Positions 22,887-34,700 of a stretch of 64,000 bases of DNA are shown piece after piece. The first letter of the stretch is position 1. Each line of letters starts with the position of its first letter. The stretch is from Meloidogyne chitwoodi (lineage: Eukaryota > Nematoda > Chromadorea > Rhabditida > Meloidogynidae): contig JACZZP010000001.1 of NCBI GenBank assembly GCA_015183035.1, positions 2,232,001 to 2,296,000 on the forward strand, given 5' to 3'. The notes beneath the pieces are model-generated. The model was not told the DNA's origin. It saw only the letters and a program-made list of their open reading frames with translations, and made no database searches. The position numbers and the translations under genes are program-made.

Positions 22887-25266
22887 TCGTCTACCAATAA
22901 GGATCCTTGGGGACGTTCTACAGGTTTTTTATAGTATACATATATCATAAAAGAACCTACCGCTATTTTCCGTTTATTTATTATAAGGCACAAAACAAAT
23001 ATATATTTTTGAATTGTTCTATCTATAGAAAAATAATTTAGATGGAAGTTGGGATGTTCAAGGTTCTGGTTGGGGTGAGCCTAATGACACTTGGGGAGAT
23101 ACAAAGACAACAACACATGTGACTTCTAATGACAAAAATATACGGACTTTTACTGATAAAAAAGATGAAGACTTCTTTAATTATAAAAGTGACAATAATG
23201 ACTTCAATCAACGTGGAGATAAACCTAAAAATTATTATGGTAAGTATGATAAAAGAATTTATTTGATGTAATAAAACATGAATGTTATATTTTATCTACT
23301 TTTTATTTCAGGAGGTAACAATGCAAAAGATACTCTATATGGTGGAGATGTTAATAAAAGCTGGGATGATGTTGATAATTCAAACATTACTAATATTAAG
23401 AATGACGAATTAAATGTTTATAATCAGCATCAGCGAAACTTTGGAAGAGGTTCTGGAAATAATAAAGTTTGGGGCAACAATCTTTCAAGAGGAAATAATA
23501 GATGGAGAGGCGTAAGAGGAGAACGGTTTGTTTCTATCTTTAACAACATATTTTAATTGACAGTACATTTATTTTAAGCGGCCGTAATTTTTTTTCTCGT
23601 AACGATTCCAATATTGGCCACCGAAGTTACTCTTCACGAGGCATCTATAATTCTGACAATCGAAATTTTTCTTCAAGAAATTATAATATAAATGAGGATA
23701 AAATCGTTGAGAGGAAATTTGTTAGAAGTCCTAACAGCCAATACAATAATGACCACCGAACATCTTTTAGCAATGACCGATCTAATAGCAACTTCGAAGA
23801 TCGTCGCTTTGTTCGTCCTCTTTTTGAGTCGACTTCTATCCAGTCTGTTCCCATTTTTCGAGGTCGTGGACGTGGAGGTTCATCCTTTTCTACTGGACAA
23901 CGAACATTAGAAAATACATCTCAGGATCAGAAAGAAAATTTACCTGAAGTTGGTCGTAATGAAAATAACCAACGAAATGATGAAACAGATGGTTCTGATG
24001 GACACGAAGATGAACATAAACAACAGCAAAATGGTGGTTCAACATTTGGAGAGCTACCGAAAGGAGTGGGAGATTTTTCTTTTTATACATTTTATTTAAA
24101 TGGATAAACTTATTATTTTTCAATTCAATTAATATTTTAAGGTGTGTTTGAAAGATGATCCATGTGAATTAAAGGATGATCCAAATGGCGAGAGATTAGA
24201 TAATCCGCCATCTAAGGTTAAAATATTTTATATATTCTATTTTTTTCTATTAAAGGTAATTTACATTGCCAATCTTCCTGGTGATGTCAATAGTAATGCT
24301 CTTTATAAAATGCTTTTTGCTAAAGGATTAAATATTATTGACTGCTATGTTTCTCGATATTCACGTGGTGATAATGATACTGATCCAAATGCTTATGCTT
24401 TCGCAGAATTGAAAAATGAGGAGAAGGCAAAACAAGCGATTGAAGTACTCAATGATACTGAATTTATGAATCGGAAACTTCGAGTAATTATTTTTTATTT
24501 ATAATTTGAAAATGTTTGGGTTGTGAGATTCGTTTCAAAATTTAAATTCAACTTTTTTAAAAACTTTATTTATTTAAAGGTACTCTACGCTCGAAGACAA
24601 ACAATAAAGGTTAGTACAGACATGGTGAAGGAAGCAAGACGTCGTAGGAACCGTGGTGGTCTAGGTGGTGACACATGTAGTGTTTCTAGTGCTCCAGCAT
24701 GTAATGATGATGTTTGGGATATTGGAGTGAATAACTTAGGCAGTGGAAGTAAACTTTTAATTGTAATTTTAAACATTTTCATTTTTTTCTTAAGGTGCAG
24801 ATTCTTGGGCAAATTTTGATAATAAAACTGATATTTCTCCAGTAGTTTCTTCAATAAAAACTTATGACGATGACATTACTAATTGTTTAGATGAAGAACA
24901 ATTTGACGATGTTATTGAAGAAGAGATATGCCTGAGTGTTGTAGATTGTGATGAACTTTTGTCACAGAAAGCAGATTATGATTTTGAGGTTTTATATATT
25001 TTTATAATCTTTATTGCCTAAAATATAATTTGAATATTTTGTAGAGCTTATTTTTAAACTTTTAATAATCTTGTTAAAAAAAATAGATCTCAAATGTCAT
25101 CGACTTTTTGGTGGACAGAGTTGTCAATGAGTTTGAGGAAGATAAGAATACTAATTTTTCTTCTGTTGAATCTTTGATGGACAATGATGACGTTAATGAA
25201 GAAGGGGAAGAAACTCCATTTGCTTCTATTGAATCTTTGTTAGAAGTTGGTAAAGAAAATAAATGA
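22301..25266 (+). CDS. Chimeric protein: PRC1 N-terminus fused to WG/RG-rich RRM protein
   Basis: Exons 1-3 (22301 to about 22819) copy the PRC1 dimerisation region, starting MGQTRSDADEDFGSAL. The fourth exon begins FLSSTE as in PRC1, then switches to SSTNKDPWGRST. Later exons encode a tryptophan-glycine-rich stretch (GSWDVQGSGWGEPNDTWGD), an arginine/serine/glycine region (RGRGRGG, NFFSRNDSN), an RRM with RNP2 VIYIANL (about 24257) and RNP1 AYAFAEL (about 24393), a basic KEARRRRNRGG segment, and an acidic C-terminus ending at 25264-25266. All exon joins keep frame by GT-AG rules that I checked by hand, so the fusion reads through. RRM plus RG repeats suggests RNA binding; the fused part may add a dimerisation rod. 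Whether the native 5' end of the RRM gene was replaced is inference. Confidence 0.75.
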
Positions 25267-26703
25267 AAACAATATTTATTAAAGTTTATAATTTATTTAA
25301 ATGACTTTTTTTTATTAAGATTTGTTTTTTCTTTTTGACTTGAAAATTTTAATTTTAAAATTACGAAAATTTGATGCTCATAATTGTTTTTGAATAAAAA
25401 AGTTTAAAGTTTGTATTTTAGATCAACTAGTACTAGTCTAAATATTTAAAAGCAAAAGAAGAGAAGATTGAATGTCCTCTAATCGTCTGGCTTTACATTC
25501 TAGTTACAGTATTTTTCACTAATTTGGAAAAACAAATATCAAAATGTCAACTTTTAAAAAATATTAAAAGGTCAAAAAATAATTTTCGTTCAAAACACCA
25601 AAAATTTCAAAAAATCATATAAAAATTTATTAATTAGGTAAATAGATATGTTTTGAGAGCAATTTAAAAGAAAAAATCGAGATTATCAAAAATTCAATCA
25701 ATTAAATAGGTCAAGGCTATTTTAGTATTGTTATATTTTTGTTTTTAAAAAATAATTATTTTAATTTAATTATTAAAATTAATAAAAATAATAATAATAA
25801 AATGTCCTTTTTAAAGCACACACTGAATTATAAGTAAAAATTCAAATATTTTTTAGAATTATTTTAGTTATGTGCACAAAAACAGATTGCTTTAGGCAAG
25901 GTTGATTCTCCGATGTTAAAATTGGCCAAAAACAGTGAAAAAAGAACAGAAGAGGGGAAATTGTGATGATTTGTATATAAAAATATTTATTTTCTCCTTT
26001 TTTTACTCATTTCTTTTTATTTATTTTTTCGGTAAGGAAAAGCAGCAAACAAACAAAAATACACGTTTTAAAAACAAATATAACCTCTCTTTTCTCTTTC
26101 TTTCTCATTTATTTATATGTATAATTGCTTTGTTTAGTTGTATAAGCAGAAAATATTTTTTTAAAAAAGAAAAATGAATTATTCCTTTAATGGGAGAGAG
26201 AAAATGTTTATTTTTTAAAATAATATTTTTAATTTAAAATTTAATCAAATTATATTTTTTATTTATACATAACCTTCGAATAAAAAAGAGAAAAAATCCA
26301 CAATTTCTTTAACAAATCAACAAAGCATTTTATTGATCTTTCAGATCCACGTTTGATTTTTTTCTTCAAAATTAAATAAATATTAAATATATACTTAGGT
26401 GTATTTATGAGTGTTGTTTCCTTTTTTGCCTTTTTTATTTTTTAATTTTTGATTCTTTTTTTTCTTCAAATTTTGCACTTTTGTTGATTTAAATAAACAC
26501 ATTAATATTACTAATAAATTTTTTTAACAATATAAAATTTTTTAATAAAATTTAAAGCATTTTTTTCATTAAGAGAGAATTGTGGTAATTATTAATTTTA
26601 GAATTTTTGAGCTTAAAATATTTTTTTTTAATTTTTTAAAGAATTATAATAAATAAAATAATTTTAGCGAAAAATTCTAAATATTTTTTTAAATTTAAAT
26701 TAA
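25267..26703. other. Intergenic region
   Basis: AT-rich DNA of 1.4 kb between the chimeric gene and the GPCR gene. It includes the 3' end of the first and probably the promoter of the second. No exon, inverted-repeat element or RNA gene was found; short open frames near 25935 have low-complexity K/F composition only. Confidence 0.5.
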
Positions 26704-28654
26704 ATGAATTTAACAACAGAAGAACCATTAAATAATATTTCTTCATTATTTTCAATAAATAATTTAATTTTAACAACAAAAATAAATAATAATTTATTAA
26801 TTAAAAATAATAGAGATATTTCTTTTCAATTTTCTTTAATATTTGGTTCATTAATTAGTGGAGTTACTATTATTGGTTTAATAGCAAATATTTTAGTTGT
26901 TATTGCTATTTTAAGTGATAAAAAAATGAGAAAATCTTCAATGAATCTTTTATTGCTAAATTTGGTAAAAATATAATTTATTTTTTAAATGGAAAAGTGA
27001 AGAAATTTAAAATAAATTTATTTAAATATTTAAAAAAGGCAATAGCTGATTTACTCTATTTATTGGCATTTACTCCTTTTTGGTTATCAATGAGTATTTA
27101 TGGTGATGGTGGTTGGCATTTTAGTGATTTGTTTTGTCCAATTGCACGTTTTTTAGGAAATATATTTCTTGTAATTTCAATTCTTACATATTTGGCTATT
27201 TGTATTGAAAGGTTTTTTTTATAAATTTATTTATAAAAATATTTAATTTATTTTTTAGATATGTTGCTATTGTACATCCTATTAGTTAGTTTTTAATTTT
27301 TAAAAAAAAAGTTTGAGACAATAACAAACTTTCTAGTATTTTTATAAGAGAAAATAGTAGTTTAGAGTATATTAGAGTCTTACTAAAATTTTAATTTAAT
27401 TTAATAATTTTTAGCAATGCATACATCTGTTTGGTGTACTCGTTCACGTGTTTTAGTTGTAATTTTTGGTATTTGGGTATTTGCAATGGCCTACCAATTT
27501 CCTTATTTGGTAGTTTTCAATGTTTTTACACTACCAGATAAACGTAATTTTTTTTAAATAATTTTTTTAATTTAAAAATATTTTTATTTAATAAAAGAAA
27601 TGCGTGTCTGTAGAAATCCTTTAGCTTCAAAAAGTAAAATTTGGAAAATATATAAATGGTCAGAATTTTTGCTTACTTATGCACTTCCCATTGTTATTTC
27701 TGTTTTGCTATATTCTCGAATTTGTAGAGTGCTTTGGTCAACAAATGGAAAAAATAAAGGCAATTAATAAATTTTTTTAATATTTTAAGGACATTAGAGA
27801 GCAGGACGCTTCGTCGCTAAAAATTTTCGAGCATTTTTAAAAATTAATTTTTTTAGGAAATAAAACAGAATTAAAATCAAATATAAACAAATATCCAAAT
27901 GGTAGAACAATTAAAAGTGTATTAGAAACAAGATTTAAAGAAGCAATTTCTGATGTTCAAAAAAGCACAAATAAAATGAAAGTAGCCCCAAAAGAAAAAG
28001 TTTTTTCTTCTTCTAATTCTGAAAAAATAAAAAATAATCAAACAATGAATGTAGTCTCTTCAGCTAATTTAAATGCTCGAAGAAGTGTAGTTAAAATGCT
28101 TATGGTTTGTTAAAATGAAATACCCAATTGATCAACTTTGTGTAGATCAAATTATTATCAAATAAAATTCCATTATTTAATTAGTTAGGTTTTATATAAT
28201 AAAAAGGGATTTAAAATGGTTATTAAATTAATTTTGACCAACTTTAAAAAAAAAATGACTACCAATAATAGTGTTGATCAGTTTGGTACCAAAATATTAA
28301 ATAAAATTTAAATAATTAAAGCTTTGTGTTGGTTTATTTTTCTTATGTTATACACCAATGGTTGCTTATTTTATTTGGAAGTAATTTAAAAAATAATTCT
28401 TTAAATAAATAAATTATTTTTTAAGTGCATTATTTGGTCGTCCACTTCCTTTGCCTTTTGAATTTGTTTTAATTACAAGTGCAATGGTTCAATTTCAGAG
28501 TGCTTTTAACCCTTTTCTCTACACTTTATTTGCTACACAATTTAGAGAAAAATTATCTCGTTTATTTTGGATTTGTTTTAAAGAAAAAAGAAATAATAAT
28601 ATAATCACTAAACATAAAATTAGTGCAAAATCAACAAGCACTTTTTCTGTTTAA
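26704..28654 (+). CDS. Class A (rhodopsin-like) G-protein-coupled receptor, probably for a neuropeptide
   Basis: A plasma-membrane receptor of about seven exons. The N-terminus is Asn-rich with likely glycosylation sites. TM1 is SLISGVTIIGLIANILVVIA, with the conserved GxxxN. TM2 starts from AIADLLYLLAFTPFWL; the Cys before TM3 is in SDLFCPIARF; the TM3 end has ERYVAIVHPI (ERY for DRY). TM4 is VLVVIFGIWVFAMA, TM5 is LLTYALPIVISVLLYSRI. The third loop is long and basic with a Ser-rich part. TM6 is LFFLCYTPMVAYFIW (CYTP in place of CWLP) and TM7 ends SAFNPFLYTLFA (NPxxY). These motifs place it among peptide receptors; I cannot name the ligand or orthologue. The intron at about 28110-28318 is the longest. 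Confidence 0.82.
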
Positions 28655-29340
28655 AAAATAGAAAAGAATTAATAAATTTAAAAATTTTTGTATTTTATTA
28701 TTACCTAAAATGATAAATAATTATAAAGTATTAAAATTAAAAATATATATATACTTATGGCTCCCCGACTTTTCGTCAATGGACTTTACGTCAACGGACC
28801 ATCCGTCAATACTTTTAGTCAATGGACTTTATGTCAACGGACTTTTCGTCAATAAACAAATTTTTTAAAAAAAGTTAAACGAGAATTTCGTTTTAAATGT
28901 TACAGTTTATTGTAAAATATACTTATATTAGTTATAGTATGTATTTAGTTATTGTAATTAGTAATGGGGTGGTTATAGTAACTTAAATTGCGTGTTGATC
29001 TTATTGGTGGTGATTTCTAGGGAGGTCAGTCCAGTTATGCTTCTTTTTAACGGTAAAGGACGATTCAGAGTCGGCTGATTCAGAGTAGCTCGTATAACTT
29101 TTTTCATTTTAAACTTTTTCAAATAATTTATATGTCATTCGAAAGAGCTCAAAAAGTAGATAAAGTATGTCTGAATATTGTTCTAATTTACCAATACCTT
29201 ATGCCTCACAATTTGATGAAACATTTACCAATTGTATATTGATATTAATGATTTTTCAATTCAAAAAGTGGTTAATAATGTAAGATATTTACCTATTTTA
29301 ATTTTTAAGTACATAACTTTTTATTCCCTTTAGATCAGCT
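28655..29340. other. Intergenic region with short tandem repeat
   Basis: Follows the GPCR gene. Apart from the GTCAA repeat at 28765-28855 nothing recognisable is present; the stretch 29170-29260 has a short open segment (CSNLPIPYASQFDETF) that may be a leading piece of the adjoining protease remnants. Confidence 0.4.
28765..28855. repeat. Tandem GTCAAYGGACTTTNYGTCAA repeat
   Basis: About five imperfect units of 13-18 bases (GTCAATGGACTTTACGTCAA, then CGGACCATCC, GTCAATGGACTTTATGTCAA, CGGACTTTTCGTCAA). It stands out by its GC content. Function unknown; it could be the interior of a degraded MITE. Confidence 0.6.
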
Positions 29341-29345
29341 GAAAA

Positions 29346-29870
29346 ACCGGGTTTACCAACGAAAGAAATAGCTGTTATGTGAATAGTGTTCTACAATGTT
29401 TGCTGAACACGCCAAAATTCTCTTATATAATGAGTACTAAATATATGCGCCAATTTATTAACAAAGAAAATGAACGCGGAACACACGGCGTTATTACAGG
29501 TGCTCTGAGCGCCATGGCCAACGCTTACAACAGTGACAAATATTCAGTAATAAATACAAATTCCCTATTAGTGAGTAATATCTTTACTGCCAAAACAAAA
29601 CATTACAAAAGTTTTTTTCTGTATTTATGTTTTTTATCAATTATACTCTCACTCAGTAACTTAATTTTAGCCAATACTTTTGTAAATGTTTTAGTTTTGG
29701 AATTTTAATAAATTTTACTAAAGTTTATACAATTTAAGCAAATATTCTCTAAAGAAATTGGAAAGGAATTTGATGGAAGCATCGAAAAAGATGCTTCAGA
29801 TTTCCAGCTCAAAATTTGAGCAAACTGTTCGAAGATACAAACCGAGTAAAATAAATATTAATAATTAAAA
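29346..29870 (+). pseudogene. Ubiquitin-specific protease (USP) fragment, copy 1
   Basis: The N-terminal USP catalytic box is readable as TGFTNERNSCYVNSVLQCLL (29346-29405), with the nucleophile Cys in SCYVNS, followed by YMRQFINKENERG and ALSAMANAYNSDKYS. After an intron starting at GTGAGT (about 29572) a second exon encodes FSKEIGKEFDGSIEKDASDF, the QQDAxEF-like region. There the frame shifts (QLK, then LSKLFEDTNRV in another frame). USPs are cysteine proteases that remove ubiquitin. No zinc-ribbon or His box follows before copy 2, so this is a broken, partial copy. Confidence 0.72.
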
Positions 29871-30159
29871 TTAGTCAATTTAAGGGAAAACTACAAATTG
29901 GACCAAATATTATCAAATATTCAAATAATAATACTATCTCGATGTCCGCAATTGATTATTTAAGAAAATTACAAACCTATTTATCATCCATAGTTAGCGA
30001 CCTTTTTTGTGCTATTTTATGTAGAACTTCTAACCTTAAAATTACCATAAAATATTAAAAATAAATTTAAAATTCTAAAAATATTTAAAAATTATTAAAA
30101 TAATTAAACCTAATATTTCTTAAAAAATCTTAACCTTAAAATTACCATAACGTTTTGGA

Positions 30160-31400
30160 GAACAGGATTCATAAATATTAGAAATAGTTGCTATATTAAT
30201 TGTGTATTACAAACACTTTTAAACACACCGAAATTGACTTATATGCTAAATACTAAATGCTTAAGAGAATATATCAATTTAAAAAATGAGCGAGGCTTAT
30301 GTGGAGTGTTAACTGGCGCATTAAGCGCATTAGCTAATGCCTATTGGAGTTTCAAATACTCAACGATAGATACTAATGGCTTAGTAGTGAGTAAATTACA
30401 GAACTACCAAAACAAAAACATGCAAAAGTTTTTTATGCATTTCGATATTTTTTCAAACAATATTTTAATGTTATCTTTCCTTATATCTATTACCCTATTA
30501 TCAAAGCAACTTTTGATTTTTAGTCAATGCTTTTGTAAATGTTTTGGTTTTGAGATTTTAACATGTGATAATTCTAAAAATTTAGAATATATTTTCTAAA
30601 GAAGTTGGACAAGGATACGATGGACTAATTGAAAAAGACACAACAGAATTTCAATTATTGCTTTTAACTAAGATATTTGAGGAAACAAATCGAGTAATAA
30701 ATTTAATAAAATTAATTTCTGTCAATTCAAGGGCCGATGGGATCAAATAAAACCCAATATACTATTCCGGGTACAATTTCAATTTATGCAATGGACTTTA
30801 TTTCAAAACAAAAAACACATACATCGCCAATACTCAGTGACATTTTTACTATTACCATGTGCAGCTCTGTTACATGTTCAGAGTATTCTCAAAGAAAAAT
30901 TTGCTTTGAAAATCAAGTAATTAAAAATTAAGAAGGCTTTTTTCATCTATTAAATGAAAATAATCAGCCTACCTTACAATGACCTTATTAGCAATTTTAA
31001 AATTATGAGAAAAATTAAAGTTAAATAAAATATTTATTTTTAAAAAAGAAAACACTGTGAAACAAGTTTTCTTATTTCTACAATCATTTTTTACAGATCT
31101 ACATTTATTTGAGCCTACCTGTTGATGATATAGAAGAATTAAATATTATTGATTGCTTAAAGAAGTGCTTTGAATCTACTTCCCAAAGATGTGAAAATTG
31201 TTCCACAAATAATGGACAAACTTTTAATATCTGGCTACTTCCAGATATTCTTATAATTAAAATTGAACGGGGGAAAGAAAAATATGAAAATAAGTAAAAT
31301 ACAAAAAATTAAAATAATAATCTATTTATTACAGCATCAAAGTGGAATATAAAGATAATAGATTGGTTAATTATCCTGTTTATAATCTTGACATGATAAT
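30160..31400 (+). pseudogene. Ubiquitin-specific protease fragment, copy 2
   Basis: The Cys box reads FINIRNSCYINCVLQTLLNT (about 30172), followed by NERGLCGVLTGALSALANAY, IEKDTTEFQLLLLTKIFEETN (part; about 30640), a zinc-ribbon half SVTCSEYSQRKICFENQ (about 30873), then SLPVDDIEELNIIDCLKKCF and CENCSTNNGQTF with WLLPDILIIKIERG (31110-31270), and VEYKDNRLVNYPVYNLDM (about 31345). The order matches USP fingers and palm. It is more complete than copy 1, but I find no catalytic His box (the YxLxAVxxHxG region), so it is probably inactive or truncated. Whether it is transcribed cannot be told. Confidence 0.68.
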
Positions 31401-31404
31401 GTTA

Positions 31405-31560
31405 CTATGGAACATGGTGTAGAAGATGTTAATCTAATAAATTGCTTAAAAACAAATTTGAATCATTCAATGAAAGATGTATTAACTATTCAACAGAAAA
31501 TAAAAAACCTCTAATATCTGGAGTCTGCCAATCATAAAAATTAAAGAACTACAAAGGATT
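31405..31560 (+). pseudogene. USP zinc-ribbon remnant, copy 3
   Basis: A shorter decayed repeat of the 31120-31270 segment. LINCLKTNL corresponds to IIDCLKKCF, and the following CINYSTENKKP and SLPIIKI stretches are in shifted frames. The invariant cysteines are partly lost. Confidence 0.5.
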
Positions 31561-31764
31561 AAAAGTAAAATAAACCAAAAAATTGAAAAAAATAGATTAT
31601 TATTTATGTAGAATATTTTTCCCTTAATTTATTTGTAATTTTATGATAATTAAAATAAATGATTTATTAAAAATATTATATTAAAAAATATATTTAATGT
31701 AATTGATAAACAATTTATAATATAAAACCTAAAAAATCTCCAATGGACAATACAATCTTTAAAA

Positions 31765-34700
31765 TTAATTAAATAAAAAAGTATCTTTTCTGTCTATTTT
31801 TTGTTTTCCTTTATTTAATTGCCAGCAGTTATTCTTTTCTTTATTTAAATTATTTATTTGGATTGGTGGCAATTTAATAAAATTATTATTTTTTATAAAA
31901 GAAAAGGGCGATGATGATGGAGAAAATAATTTATTTTCACAGCAATTAAAATTAATATTTTTTTCTTCTTTTTTGTAATTATTTGTTGTTAAACAAGGCG
32001 AAACTATAAAAACATAAAATAAAAAAAATTTAAATAAACCATCATTTGGGGAAATATTCAATTGATTTTCTTCTTCTTCAATTCCAGTCAAACGTTGAGT
32101 ACATTGTCCAACAGTGCTATTTGCTTTAAAAAACAAAATTAATTTTAAAGATAAATAAAAAATACTTAAAGAAGCATAACCAGAAGAATTAGGAGAATTA
32201 ATAAAAGAAGAATTATCTATTGTTGTAATATTATTTAAAGTAAATCCATTATTGTGACTTTGACTTTTAGGTAATAATAAATTATTAAAATTATTATTTT
32301 TAATTATTTTTTGTTTTTCATCATTTATATTATTATTTAAAATAATAGGGGTTATTTTATTAGAATAATTAGTAGTAGAATTAGGAGAAAGAAACTGAAA
32401 AAATAAAATAAAAAAAAATATTTAGGTAAATAATTTTATTATACAAAAATAAATTAAATATAAATTAATTTAAAAAATGATTATTATTATTACAAACATT
32501 GCTTATTTTATTAGGTAAAGAAATTGTTCTTTTCATATTATTATTTGATAATAATAAATTATTTTTATTAATTTTTTTACAAGATTTATTTAATGCATAA
32601 TTAATTAATTCTTCTTGTCTTAATCTGTCCATCTAAATAATTTAAATTAATTTATTTAATTTAATAAACACATTTATACCAGGGATGCATATCGTATCGT
32701 ATATCGTTATCGTATATCGTATTTTATCGTATTTTTGGGGTGATTTTGTATCGTATCGTATATCGTATCGTATTTTTTTCGGATTTTATATCGTATCGTA
32801 TATCGTATCGTATTTTTTTTAGTTATTTTATATCGTTATTATATTTTATAGGAAAAACTTATTATACTATTATTTTTAGTGACCGGAAAAATCGAGTTTT
32901 CCGGATTCGGATTCCGGACCGGATTTTGTGAATAAAGCCGGATCGGATCCGGCCGGATCCGGCCATAATAATCCGGTCCGGAATTAATCCGGAGATTTTT
33001 AAAATCCGGATCCGGATGAATTTGTCCGGATTCCGGACCGGATTTTGGTTTTTTATTAATTTTTCAAAAAAAATGTAAAAATATTGGTAAAAAACTTAAA
33101 TTTTCAAAATAAGCAACAATAAAATTTTATTAATAAGAGTAATTCAATTGTGGGATTGCTTTGTTCAAAAAAATCAAATATTCAGCATTTTCTGGTGTAA
33201 GATTGGACCTCCTATAATCGAATACATCTCTTGCTACGCTGAAAATTTCTTCACTTTCAACACTTGTAGAAGGTGTTGTCAAATATTTAGCCGCTAGTTT
33301 AGCTAACCTTGGATGATTTTTATTCTTCTTTTTCCACCAGTCGAGAGGATCAGATCGCTGCAAGGCCTTCTCACTTGCAACATAATTTTTTATTTCTTCA
33401 TCCAAATCATTTGGTTGTGATGACACTAAAAATAAATGTTAACAGAATTTAATAAATTTATGAAAATAACCATTAACATTCTCCTGCTCATCCAATGCAT
33501 CAAGAAAAGATTTTTTCCTTGGCGGGCCTTCCTCAAAATGATCACATTGCTCAATAAACTCATCAGTCTGAAATAAAATACCTTTAATTTAAAATAAATA
33601 TTTTAAGAAATTACCTCAATATTTGATATATTTACTTCTTCTTTTATCCAATAAGAAACTTTATTTATGAATAAAAGAGGATCCTGTGAAAAGTTATGTT
33701 TAAATCTAGGATCCAAGAACATAGTTAGGCAATAACGTTTGGAATGCTCCATACTAATTAATCGCTCATTTAATGAAGCAATTGCATTCTTCCTCAAATT
33801 TTCAAGTTCAATTATAGTTACGTTTAAATTTTCTTGATCTGCATCGGGTACAGTTAAATCGACTGAACGCAAGTCCCTAATTTATAGATTTTAAACGATT
33901 TGTATTTAAACAATTTTAGAAAACCTCTCAATTTGCCTAGCATATGGAATAACAACAGAAAGCGGAGATTTACAATACAAGAGTGAAACTTCTTCAAAAG
34001 GTGTCAATAAATCCACTAATGTCTCTAAAAGTTTCCATTCTTGATTGCTTAAAAACATCTCGATCATCCTTTTTTCGATTAAATATTCATCAATAGCCTT
34101 TCTTTGTTCAATCATTCTTCGAATCATTTTAAGAGAAGAATTCCAGCGAGTTATGATTTCCTAATTATTTTATTAATTTAAAATTAATTTATAAATACTT
34201 GTATTAACTGATGACAAGGAAGTTCATGAATTTCTTGGAATTCTTTCAGTACATCAAAAGCTTTGTTAGAATGTCGTACATGAGCAACAATCCTACGGCA
34301 TCGACTAAACAATTTAGCGATTTCACTTTCTTTTTCAACAATAGAATTTCTAACTATCAAATTTATTTGATGTGCTGCGCACAATACTTGATCATAAGGG
34401 AGTTCCTCGAACGCCTTAACTTTTCAAAAATTAAACAATTTTTAAATAAACTTAAATATTAAAAAAATTAAATCATTTAATAAATACCTTTTGAACATTA
34501 CGTGCCCCATCAGTAACAAAACAATTAATCTTGTTTTCAAGTCCCCACTCTCCAATAAGAGTTCTGAGTAAGTTTGCCATGTTCTTACCAGTATGAGCCT
34601 CGGAGAATTTTCTAATAGAAAGAACAAATCTTTTCCTATTCCATTCTTCTGTTATTCCTGACGCTGTTAAGCTGAATGAAATTTTAATTAAAAATGAATT

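Noticed and set aside
25935..26177. 80-codon open frame
   Set aside because: Low-complexity K/F/L composition without exon signals or conserved motif.
28750..28860. CRISPR-like direct repeats
   Set aside because: Units are adjacent and imperfect without unique spacers, and the genome is animal.
32740..32931. Open frame of repeated YRI(V/S)
   Set aside because: Translation of the TATCG repeat of the outer hAT element, not a gene.
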